DNA from: Paramecium octaurelia
Lineage: Eukaryota; Ciliophora; Oligohymenophorea; Peniculida; Parameciidae
DNA: 64,000 bases
Assembly: GCA_905182995.1 (NCBI GenBank)
Contig: CAJJDP010000101.1
Coordinates: 65,099-129,098, forward strand
Reading direction: 5' to 3'
The position numbers and the translations under genes were made by a program. Position 1 is the first letter of the stretch. Every line of letters begins with the position of its first letter. Shown piece by piece: positions 37,793 to 51,234 of this stretch. A model generated the notes under the pieces. The model had not been told where the DNA came from. It did no database searches and saw nothing but the letters and a program-made list of their open reading frames with translations.

Positions 37793-38353
37793 ATGGGAGA
37801 TATTTCCGATTAATTGAATCAGTTGATGCAAAAGTATGAGCAGCTCGAAGTTTAGTGGAAAAAGGAGTGCGATAGTGTTTAGAAGAAGGATGAACTTATA
37901 AATCAATTGAAATTAGAGTTAAATGAGAAAAATAAATTAATTGTCACTTTAACATCTGAAGTAGATTCCTTGAATGTCTACATTAATGATTCCATTTCTG
38001 AAAAAAAATAATAAACGAGCAAACTTAATGAATTAGATAAAAAGTATTAGAAGGTGAGAGATGAATATAATAAATTAAAACAAAAATTGATTGATCGTGA
38101 TCTTCACATCCAAGAATAAGAAAAAGAATATAATCTGTTAAATTCTTAAGTTTAAAGTGAGACTGAGCGTCTAATCAAAACATATGAAAACAAAATTTAA
38201 CAATTAGAAGAAGAAAAAGATTAGTTGAAATAGGTGAATGAATAGAAGGAATAAAAAATATCATCTGACAGCTATAAAAAATGGTTCATTTTATCTGTGG
38301 TTTTTTATCCATTGATATTTGGATTGACCAAATTCTTGAGCAAAAAAAAATGA
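37793..38353 (+). CDS. Tail-anchored coiled-coil protein
   Basis: Single exon, 186 residues. Residues ~5-160 are a nearly continuous coiled coil (LNQLMQKYEQLEVQWKKE, LNELDKKYQKVRDEY, YENKIQQLEEEKDQLKQ) with heptad Leu. The last ~25 residues are one hydrophobic segment, KWFILSVVFYPLIFGLTKFL, ending SKKK. With no signal peptide, this is the layout of a tail-anchored protein inserted after translation, with the coil in the cytosol. The basic tail suits ER or mitochondrial outer membrane. Tethering or SNARE-like adaptor roles are possible, but no SNARE motif is clear. Confidence 0.8.
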
Positions 38354-38536
38354 TAAATACACATATTATATATAAGTATTTGTATATATATTGTCCAGCA
38401 TCATTCTTAAGAGTATTATATTCATTCTTATTGTTTTCAATGATTTCGATACTTACACTTAGGCTATACCATATAGATGAATTGTGATTTAAACTATTAA
38501 ATATAATATTTTGGTATAAACAAAATTCATTAAAAT

Positions 38537-39474
38537 ATGATAATAAAAATTTGGAAAGATATCGAAAAGCTGGTGTTGAATATTTCACTTAATTTTTTTA
38601 TAGAAGAGCTCTAGAATATTAATAATCGTCGTCTCCTCCTTGCTTATCAAACCTTATTCGATTCTTAAGATTTAAAATATATTCATTTACAATTATTCAA
38701 CTCTCAATATCTCTCCAAAACTTCTTAGTTTGCTATGGTGAGAGTAATGGAGGCAAAATCATATGTGATGGAATAAATAAACATTTACCCAACTTCCCAA
38801 GATACTTTGTTAACGATTATTGAATCAATTATTTATTTGGCAGAGCAAGAACTCGTCAGGATTCATGATCAAGTCACTCAAGTCAATAAGAAAGACAGGA
38901 TATATGAAAATCTCTTAAGGAAATCTTTGGATAGACCTATTGAAATAACAGAAAACAAGAGCAAAAGCGTAGAAAGACCATATGATTACAGTTACAATCG
39001 GATGATGTATAGGAAGTTAAAGTAGGAGGCGTTTAAAATGCTATCAACTAGTGTAGAGATCGAAGATGCCAATGCATTGGTGGATAATTATAAATTAATA
39101 AAATCAACAGACACAACCAATGTTCCATTGAGACAAATGCCAAAATCAAGTTTGCATAATTATTATGTAACTTAGATATTGAAGCCTATTGGCATAAATG
39201 CTTACAAGCTCTCAATTATGGATATATAAAAAAATAAAGAAATCTATTTTGACACCTTCAAAAATGTACAGCATTTATTTAGTTTTTTTAGCAAAATGAT
39301 TGTTTGAAAATTGTCAATGAAATAAAGTCTGAATACAAAATTCAAGATAAGTCAATTTAGATAAACAAAACTGAAACTAAAATATTTGTAAATTCTCTAA
39401 AAATATCAACTCCAAAATTAGGTGAGCATTTGAAATCGATGTAAAAAATATCACCTAAAAAATTGAATTTCTGA
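38537..39474 (+). CDS. Unknown protein
   Basis: Two exons (intron 39266-39291, 26 nt, TAG) give 303 residues; without splicing the frame would end early at 39306 and lose a Lys/Glu-rich tail. It is mixed helical with segments such as LLTIIESIIYLAEQELVRIH and RPYDYSYNRMMYRKLKQEAF. No signal peptide, membrane helix or known motif. It sits in a plus-strand run with tight spacing (17 bp to the next start). Confidence 0.65.
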
Positions 39475-39491
39475 TTTTAATTATTTTATTA

Positions 39492-39960
39492 ATGAAAACT
39501 CCAGAATTACCATACGCATTCTTCACGGAAGAGCAAAAACAATATTTAGATATACTCGTTAAATTTTCAGGCCGAACCTAACGCACGCGATTAGTTTCAA
39601 GCCAAGCCATACCAAGCAAAAAATATGTACCAAAGGCATATTATTTAGCAATTCCTCAAAAATAATTTCATTCTGATGACAGCTGATGAGCAATACGATT
39701 TTAATTAAGCAGATAAAGTGCTATCAGAATAGACTACTATTGGCGCATTACTAGGGTTTGGCATTTCAGCGATAACGATGCTTTACTTCATTAATTCTAG
39801 ACCATTACACAAGAAACTTTATGGAGAAATGTTCACAAGTGGAATCTTAGGTCTGATGTTTGGCTTGTCATTCTATCAATACCATAATTATCAATACAGG
39901 GAGAAAATTCACTAGATGTATGTTAAATTATTGGCCACAAAAAAATTAGGGAGAATCTGA
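39492..39960 (+). CDS. Small two-TM membrane protein with an anomalous reading-frame shift
   Basis: The start MKTPELPYAFFTEEQKQYLD and the rest (NARDQFQAKPYQAKNMYQRH, then two hydrophobic segments TIGALLGFGISAITMLYFI and MFTSGILGLMFGLSFYQ, ending TKKLGRI) are both convincing but lie in frames one base apart. A 13-nt GT...CAG segment at 39558-39570, if removed, joins them exactly (151 residues), but that is shorter than Paramecium introns. Alternatives are one extra G at 39571-39572 or a 37-nt GC-richer intron ending at 39594. Hairpin of two membrane helices; function unknown. Confidence 0.6.
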
Positions 39961-40012
39961 GAACATATTTAATTAAACAGACTTTTTTTTAATTTAACAA
40001 AATTTAAATTGA

Positions 40013-41774
40013 ATGCAACGAGTGCCACAATATATTCAACGACCAATAATGTAAGATTCTTATCGACAAACCATCAAACAGACTCCAGATAATGAGAATT
40101 CCTCTAATCAATATCAAAAGCGAAAACCCATCTAAGCATACCCTTAATATCAATCTACTCAAGTCCTTCAAAAACCTGAGATGCGTCCCAGTTCATCATA
40201 ACCTAGACAACCTTCCATTTAAGCAGTTCCAAGACCATCTTCAGCCTCTAATGATAAAAGGGCATTTTCGAACTAGAAACAACCATGCAGATCTTCATTC
40301 AAAGAATTGAAAAGTTCAACGTACATCTAACCATAATAAGCAACCCCATAATCTAGATATTTTTCATTAAAGTAGAATCCAGATACTAATATGATTAAAT
40401 GCTTGTCAGATCAATAATTACAAAGCAAACAAATTGATCAATAAGAATATCAAAAATTACATGAGAAATTGCAATTCTTGGAGAATAAAATCAATAAAAT
40501 TAAATCCAATATAGAAATCAGCAATTCTCAATTGTAAAAATAATCAGAAAGATCAAAACAAAAGCCACTTGGATTAGCAGCTAAATTTTTTCAAAAAAAA
40601 GATCAAGAAAATAACGAACCAAAAGGATCAACAACTCCTAAAGAGTTAACTAAATGTTCAACATCATTAAATTTACAACTAAATAAAGCATTAAAACAAA
40701 GTCAAGTAATTAAAGAGTAGAATCAACCAAGCATCAATTTAGATTAATTTGTTACATAAGTAAAATAACCTAAAAAACCGATCCAATAATAATCATCAAT
40801 AAATAGACATCAATCCTTAGAGATTAATTAATCATTTAACTAAGTAGCAAAACCAACTTTGAATGACAAATCCTATTCATCTCAAAAACCTACCAAAGAC
40901 GATCATGTATTCATATACTGTATCATAGTTCCTATATTACATATCTAGTGTAGCAAGATCAATTTTTATATAGTAAACAAATAAAGCTGATGAAGTTGTT
41001 AGAGACCATATAGTATAAACTATCTAAGTAAATTGATCATTTATCAAATAGGGCTTAGAATATGCTAGAAATCTAACACTAGAATTTCAAGACGATAAAA
41101 TTGTTAATTTACCCAAAACTAATCAATTAAAAACACTAGTATTTGATTTAGATGAAACATTGATTCATTGCAATGAAAGTACTTCTGTTCCTGGTGATAT
41201 TGTTCTACCAATAACGTTTCCCACTGGAGAGACTATCTAAGCTTCCATCAACATTAGACCTTATGCTTAACAGATCCTTTAAACCTTGTCTCGACACTTT
41301 GAAATCATTGTTTTTACAGCATCGCATTCTTGTTATGCTAATATTGTGTTGGATTATTTGGATCCTAAGAAACAATGGATTAGTCATAGATTATTTCGAG
41401 AACATTGTTAGTAAACTGAAGAAGGTGCTTATGTGAAAGATTTAAGGTTAAAATTTCAAAATTAATTTCTAGAGTTCTTGGAAATAGAAAGATGTCCAAT
41501 ATTTTATTAATTGACAATGCAAGCTATTCGTTTGGATAATAAATTGATAATGGTGTTCCAATTATTGCTTTTTATGATAACAAATAAGATTAGGTAATTC
41601 TAAAACTTAATATCTTAGGAATTGTTATATCTACAAAATTACTTAATGAAATTCAGAACAGTGAATGATGTTAGAGAATTGAATTCCTAGTTATTAAAAG
41701 TGAGTTCGTTCACCAACTATTAAGATCCATCACAATTATTATAAGAACTATTTCCATAATATATCCCAAAATGA
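40013..41774 (+). CDS. SCP/FCP1-type phosphatase, third copy, with long disordered N-terminus
   Basis: Five exons (introns 40907-40928, 41028-41051, 41447-41472, 41594-41618, all TAG) give 554 residues. About 300 N-terminal residues are Gln/Pro/Ser-rich with a short coiled coil ([18 protein letters not shown]). The C-terminal domain has [13 protein letters not shown] (catalytic Asp ~362), [25 protein letters not shown], and after splicing [20 protein letters not shown], matching the Dullard/SCP signature order. All catalytic residues are kept. Probably a CTD- or other Ser/Thr phosphatase; the long tail may target it. Confidence 0.92.
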
Positions 41775-41933
41775 GTAGTTACTGAATACTTTCATTTTTT
41801 AATTTAATTTAAATATAAACATTTTAATTACAACAATCAATTGTATTAGAATGAAAATATTATAACAATTAAGTTTATCAAAGAATTAAAAAAAATTTCT
41901 TTTATAAAATAACTAAAAGATTAAGTTAAAATA

Positions 41934-43810
<1,877 letters not shown>

Positions 43811-44277
43811 TTATTATAATATTAATAATGCTGTTATTATATTAAATTAGCATTTAATGAAAAACAATAAATTCTCATTATATAACTCTGATAAATCCCA
43901 GTTTAAGGCTGCCATTTTTTAATCTTTAAAAAATGTACTCCCTTTCAAACTCGATTTGATGTTGTTTAATAATACCATTTGGAAACTTTGCTTAAGTTAA
44001 TCAACAATTATATTTCATTTATTTTATAATTTAATATATTGTTCTAATAAAATATTCATTTAATACTCCTAATTATATAATTGATAGATTATGAATGATT
44101 TATTTTTAGATTATTAATTGTTGAGTGTTCTTCTGTAAATTATAATATTGAAGGCAGTCAATTGAAATCTTAAAGGTTTGAATTGATTAAAAATTAATGA
44201 CTTTAAATATAATACTTAAAAGCCTTTTTCTAAAATTGATTACAACATTTGAATGAAATCCATTTATTATTTTAATT
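43811..44277. promoter_or_regulatory. Divergent intergenic region, ~470 bp
   Basis: Lies between the start codons of katanin (minus) and the Ca2+ channel gene (plus) and so should hold both promoters. AT-rich; no motif or RNA recognised. Confidence 0.5.
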
Positions 44278-47200
44278 ATGTAATCCCCATTTCCAAGAAA
44301 GAAATATCCTTCTAAGACAATTGTTGTTAGAAAGAATAATCAGTTGTTCTCATCAGCTGAGCAAGGGGACAAAAAACTCAAATCCTCCAGAGCGAGCAAA
44401 GGAACAAGAAGAAAAGGAAATGTACTTGACAACTAAGAACTTTTTCAAGTTAATAAAGGGACATAAAAGGCGTAGCATAGTTCTGAGTCTGAGTCAGATA
44501 GCGATGATTCGTTTTAGAAATCTGTATTATCAGAGAGCTCAAAATCAAGTATAAGATCAGCAAAAACAATAAAATCAAAGTCTTCAAAGAGACAGAAAAA
44601 CAACATAAAGGATTTGACTCAAAACCTCATATAGTAATACCAAACAATTCTAAGAAAAGCTGATAGCCAAATGACGTAGCAGAAACAGTATATTAATTCA
44701 TAACAATAGGGAAGAAATATAGTAGAAGATGCTTGATAGAATAGCAGAATAAGCAACTGCGCAGATGTATGTACAGCCTTATAAGGACAACAGCGAATAT
44801 GAAAGTGGTGAAGAAAATTCTGATCATCTATCATAATTATTTTCAGACTTGGCCAAAGAAGATGACAAGTCTGATAAGTCGGATAATTCAATAGTAAGCC
44901 TTGAGGTGATTTAAGCACAAAATCTGATAACCAATAGATCTGTAAAAGACATTTAGTCTCCTGGAACGCCTGAGTCTTCAATTTAGATTCCGAATGTAGA
45001 TTTAAGTGTAAGTATGTAATTTACACTAGACAACAAATGTTAAGCATAGAATGTCAAATTTTCATAGTGCTTTTGCTGGTTTCAGTCATTTGTCTGTTAC
45101 AGAATAATCTCAATCGTCTAATGAAGTATGAAAATATTGGATATTCTAGATTGAAATTGATCAATTAAGTAAGCTCTAAAACCACTATGGGAAGATCTAT
45201 TAAAAATTGAGTAGTGTTAATGGAGCATTGCACATAAAATTTAGGAAAATGAGAAGTTTCTCAAAGTATAAATTACTTTATGTAAAAATAACAATTAATT
45301 GAGAGTTCTTATTAAGATGGCTACCCTGTATTAAAGCTAAGAAGGATCTTCGCTTATTGTTATTTGACAACAAAAAGATTATCCAAGATAATAGTCAGAT
45401 CTAGAATATATTAATACCTTTTGACCTTTGTAACCTTAGGAAATATCATTCTATTTATCTATGAGCATTTAAAACATGACAATTAGAACTTATTTGCAAT
45501 TAATTTTGGTAAAGAGAGCACTTATAGATTTAGTTTTCTTGTGGTTGTATGTAGTTGACATCGTCCTACAGCTATTTGCTTTTGGGTTATTTAGATCGAG
45601 ATTTATATTTCTAGGAAGAGTGATTGATGCATTTCTAATAGTGATGTTTTATTATCATTTAGCTTACACAGAAACTGTTGTAAACATTACACCTTTAAGA
45701 ATGATGAGATTACTCAAACAATTAGGAGCAATATTTGAGGGTATTTGAGATATATGACTTAGGATTGTAAAGGATGATTGAGGCAATGATAGAATCTTTA
45801 AAGTTCATTTTTGAATCTACTGCTGTTGTTATATTGTTTGTCTTATTTTTTGCATCCTTAGGCAACTCTTTATTTATGGGTTTGTTCAACGAGCGTTGTT
45901 TGCCATCGGAAGAGGATGAATGGATTTAATGTATCTAAGGAGAATGTCCAGATGGTAAGACTTGTGTGATGACAAATAAGGCCTTTAACATTCCTACTAA
46001 TTTTAACAACATCATATATTCATTTGGTTTGATGTTAAAGACTGTTACTATGGATGATTGGAGTTGGGTTATGTATTACACAATAAGGGCCTTTCATCCA
46101 ATAGTGTGGATATATTATGTCTTGATTATATTCGTTGGTGGTTTTTTTGGATTTAATTTGCCTATAGCAGTCTTTAAGACTCATTTTAGTGAAATGTAAT
46201 TCCGATCAATCTCGAATTAGGATGAGAAAGTTGAGTCCATAAGCAAGCTACAGTTAAAAAAGGTAGGATTTATTCATTATGTGAATCAAATGAATAATTA
46301 TCTATTTTCTAAATAGCAAAGCATCCTAATTGAAGAACCCAGAATAAATAAGCTTAATTAAGCTTGGGACATATAGCCAAAATTATTATTAGGAAGCATG
46401 ATTAATCAATCCAAAATAGGTGAAAGCAATTTTACCCAATTTAGGAATACTTTTAAAAACTTTTCATTGAAACATATTCTACTTCCAAAATTAAATGATA
46501 TTGCTAAGTTTTATAATAATTTAGACATCAAACTGTTTACTTAGGATCTTAAATAACAAATGATAATTAAACAATTTAGTAAATCATCGTTTTTGTTGGA
46601 GAAATATATTGATTACAATTTTCATTATGTACCCACTAGTTAAATTGATATTCTGAGGTAATCGATGTTTTTAGTGTTAAAAAAAACAGAAAGCAAACCA
46701 TTTAGTGGATAAAAGAAAAAGAAATTCTATTATAAACCAATCTAGATTAAAAATAAAATTATATAGAATCCTAGAACCAGCAGATCAGAGCTAACTGTAG
46801 CAAGTTCATACATATCTGAAAACAAGAAAATGATGTTACCAATCAAGTAGTCTTAAAGGATTAAAAAGGATAACATTAATACATCTGATTTACATGGATC
46901 AAAATCTAGCTCAAGTTCAAACAATCTAACTCAAGGTTATTAAATGATGTAGGAAACTGAAAGAAGGAAGTTTCCTTATTTTATGAAGTAGCTCTCAATT
47001 CCTTTGGAGAGTGAGAAAAAGGATTTCACTCAATATCACAATGGGGAATTGAAGATTCTTGTAAATGGTGTTTATTTGGATTATTTGAGTGTTCAAAAGA
47101 GAATCAAAGCTAACATTCATTAAAAAAATTAGGAAGGTCCGAGAGGATAGGAAGAGTATACTTAATTGAGGAGAAAAGAATTTGAAAAGAAAATAATCAA

Positions 47201-50200
47201 GGCAAAGCATTGGTCAGGAAATAATGTTTTGATCAGTTCTCAAGCATTAATCCAGAAATTTGATGATATCTTTAAAAGCCTCAATCAAAAGGACATTGAA
47301 ATCTGGCCTAAGTCATTAAGTGGAATTATACTTAATTTAAGAAAGTATGCTTTTCAAATTATTCACTTCAAATTAACCAAGTTTTTGTTTGATTTGACTA
47401 TTTTAATAAATACTTTGTTTTTAGCACTCCAAGGCACCATAAATAGAAAAATAATTGATAATGAGGAGGATATAGCAACGGTGGTCTTATCAACTGAAAT
47501 AATATTGCAATTAATTGTGTATTAGCCAAGTAATTAAATATAAAATATTAGAAAGAATAGCTAAAAATAAACATCATGTAATTGAGCTTTTGATAGTGAT
47601 ACTTAGTTTAATAGAGTTTGGATTTAGTAACTATTTGAATGTGAGTGAATAGTACCTGAGATTGATGAGATCAACTAAATGTCTCTTATTCTACAGGTGC
47701 ATACTTTACATTTAGATGGCTAGAATAATAGGAGCAATAGCTTCAATTACTTATAAATCTTATATTTATCTGACATTTTTAATGTTCTTTATGATCTTAA
47801 CTTTTGGATTGATAGGAATGGAATTGTTTGCAAATAAGTTTGATGATTATCACAAGAAAGGATACATGTAATCTTTTGATGATCCAGCTAAGGCATTTAT
47901 GACAGTTTTTAATATTATGACAAATGATGATTGGTTTGGAGTATATCGTATTGGTACTGAAGTATAGACTGAATTAGCAGTGACTTTTTCGATTGCTTTA
48001 GTGTTTACTTTAAATTATTTTATTTATGGAATTATGATGGCTATTTTGCTTGATGGATTTAGTTAATATTTGGAAAGGGAATCTTCAAATGAGGAGAATG
48101 AGTTTATGAAGGAAAAAATTAAGTAGATAAACAAGCTTAATAAATAATTAGATTCAGATCAAACAGATGATGATTCTGAGAGTGAAAGCTCGAATTCTAG
48201 TTCTTCTTCAATAAAACAATATAAAGAATTGGCCAACAATGTTATTGTTAATAGTAATAGAAATTAAAGGAGAGAAAGCACGTCTCCAGAGAATATGTTA
48301 GCATCATCAAGCAATGTTAGAGAATACCAATAAAAAAGAGACAGCTGCTTTACAGAAAAACTGTTCCATTCTCTTTAATTTCCTCCTACTAGAAACAGAA
48401 GACCTGATATTGTTAATGATTAAAAAAAGAAGATCAAGGATGACTTCAATAGGTTGAAAAATAAAACCAACATCAATATCAATCATTTAAAGGCTTAAGA
48501 ATCAAAAAAGATCAAATTAATATAGGAGAACATCGAAGCAATCGAAAGACAACTTCTTAAGCAAAATCCAAAATTATACACTGGCAATGATTGTCTCTAA
48601 TCCTATTATATTTTCCATAAATCCAATAATTTTAGAAAACTACTCTTCAAAGTCAGTTAGAGCGATTATACCAAGTATTCCATAGACGCCACTTTACTAT
48701 TATCTATTACCTACTTAGCCATACCAAATGATATTCAATAAGACCCTTTGCTTGTTACCTTATTATTTATCTTGAACTCTATAATTTTTATAGAATTCAT
48801 CATAAAATCGATTGCTTATGGAGCATTCTTAGATAAAGGATCGTATCTTAATGTAAAATTATAATTAAAAATAATAGTACACATGGAAGATTATTGATTT
48901 GGCTTACATAATAATTTATTACGTTCAATTTTTTAAAATTGGGTATTTGCCAATCTTTGAAGTTATTTAAACCTTTTTGTTTTTTAGACCTTTGAAGTTG
49001 CTCTACAGAATACGATGGGTGGCAAGAGTGAGGGCAGCATTGACTCAATCTTTGTTTGATATAATAAATGTTTTTGTAGTCCTATTGTTGGTTTGGTTGA
49101 TGTTTGCAGTTTTTTCTATGATGCTCTATGCAGACAAGTTGGGTTATTGCGAGGAACAATTCAATTATGATATTGGGATTGAGGAATGCAAACAATTAGG
49201 CAAGTCGTGGATAGTCTACAAGCACAATTTCGATAATATTACAACTGCAATGCCAAGTCTTTTTGTTATATCAACATTTGATGGGTGGGGTGCAATCTTA
49301 TGGGCATCTCAAAATAGTAGAGAATCATATTATGGTCCTCATCCATACTATAGTTAGGCTCCTACTTATGTATTTTATATTGCTTTTTGCACAATTGGAT
49401 CCATGTTCTTTTTGCAACTATTTACTGGTGTTCTGTTCATAAATCTAAAGGCAAACTCCAAATAAATTGAGAATCAACAATTGACTTAAGCGTAGTTGGA
49501 ATTCAAGAATGTAAGTGAAATAATTTTGTTCGATCATCCAGTTAGATCTTCATTGCCTAAATCGTACATTAGAAAGGTACTAGCCACTATAATCACAAGT
49601 CAATTTATGGATTTCTTTATGTTTTCTATTTTGCTTATCAATTGTGTAACTATAATGATGATATATCACTCTGCTGATTTTCATTATAATCGAATCATTA
49701 ATCTAATTAATCATGCGTGCACCATCATATTTGCTATTTGGGTGTTGCTCTAAGGCATAGCTCTTGGAATCAATAGATTCAAAGACAATCCGTGGAGATT
49801 ATACACAACAGTAGTTATCATTTTGGGGGTGGTTGATTTCGTGATTGATGTCATTTGGAAATGGTTCCAGTTATATGTGTATTCCACTTAGATGACTCCT
49901 TATTATCAACTACTGAGAGTCATGTACATGCTAAGGAATTTGAGAGTGATAATAATATTTCAGGGACTCTAGAAGCTCCAGAGGTTGGTGAGAGTGATCT
50001 CATTTGCTTTTCCCTTTTTGTTCAAGATCCTATTTATATTATTAATAATAATGGTAGTTTTCGCTTTTTATGGAACAATGTTGTTTGGTCATATTGACAA
50101 GGGAGAAGTGATCAATGATTTAATCAATTTTAAGAACTTTTGGTTAGCAATACTGACTTTATTTAAGTGTGTAAGTGGTGATGATTTTAGGAGTATAATG

Positions 50201-51198
50201 AATGATTGTATGCATCATAATCCCTATTGTCAAGAGGATCCCAAATATTGCGGATCTCCCTATTCGTAGATATATTTTATAATATTTATGTTAATATCTA
50301 ATTATGTGCTATTAAATCTGTTTGTATTGGCAATGATTGAATAATTCGAGTTATTTTTTAATAATCAGGATTCAATCTTATAAACTTATGTCGAGAATAT
50401 CGATACCTTTAGGAAGGCATGGTTTAAGTTTTCTTGTAACCATGGCCAATTTTTAAACATCAAGAACTTACCCTTCCTCTTGATGGAAATAAAGGAACCA
50501 TTGGGTTGTAAGCCTTACGAGAATCAATGGGACGCAGCCAAATCCAGTCTGCAGTATAATTTGATAAGTGACGAGGAAAACAGAATCACTTACAACCAGT
50601 TGCTCTATGAAATCTTTTTCCATAGATACAAGAAATTAATATTGGGTTAATGTTCTGAAATTGCTGCAGAAAAGATGTAATATTATCACAAGACCATGAA
50701 TTTTCGATTAGCATTTCACAGGAGAGGAAATACATTCAGGAGGAGCAACATAGGGCCATAACTGAAATTGAAAGGGAATTGCAATGCTCTTTACTTTCAA
50801 TTAATTGCCTTGACTACCTTCAGAGTCTGGAAGAGTTACACTTAATAGATGATCTAAAATATACTCACTGATCAGCAATACATTTCAGATCGAACAATTA
50901 AGGACACTGAACCTATCAGACATTCGATTTCCTTAAGAAGTTTGGAGAGTCAGGAATCTCGGATTAAACTCAATGATAAACCGATTTATTAGAAAAGGAG
51001 ACTGGGAAGACTAAAGCGCGTATCATTGCAGGGTTAATTGAATGACTATTTACCTGGAGATTTAATAAATGTAATTATGTAGTTAAATGATTGTAGCCGA
51101 AACCTGTTTTGAAAAGAAAGAGTAGTTTTGGAATTAATGTAGAGGAAGGCAATGTTCAGCCAGTCTATGGCACTGTAAGAGTACAAAAAATGAAATGA
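44278..51198 (+). CDS. Four-domain voltage-gated Ca2+ channel alpha-1 subunit
   Basis: Ten exons, nine introns (44688-44709, 45008-45029, 45126-45149, 45282-45303 ending GAG, 45509-45533, 45741-45762, 47530-47551, 48853-48877, 51071-51096) give 2,236 residues with consistent phase. Four six-TM repeats: I ~45.4-46.2 kb, II ~47.3-48.1 kb, III ~48.7-49.5 kb, IV ~49.6-50.3 kb. S4 segments with regular Arg/Lys are clear in III (RPLKLLYRIRWVARVR) and IV (RVMYMLRNLRVI). Filter loops are TMDDW, TNDDW, TFDGW and SGDDF, i.e. Asp at all four positions where Cav channels normally have Glu. After IV comes a Cav-like C-terminus (FELFFNNQDS, TFRKAWFKFS). It should carry the Ca2+ current of the plasma or ciliary membrane that triggers ciliary reversal (inferred from Paramecium biology). 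Confidence 0.93.
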
Positions 51199-51234
51199 TG
51201 TGTAATCTACTAAGCAAAAATATTATATAGAGAT
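51199..51234. other. 36-bp gap between convergent channel genes
   Basis: The Ca2+ channel (plus) and K+ channel (minus) genes end 36 bp apart, so their 3' untranslated regions and polyadenylation signals must overlap. Confidence 0.7.
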
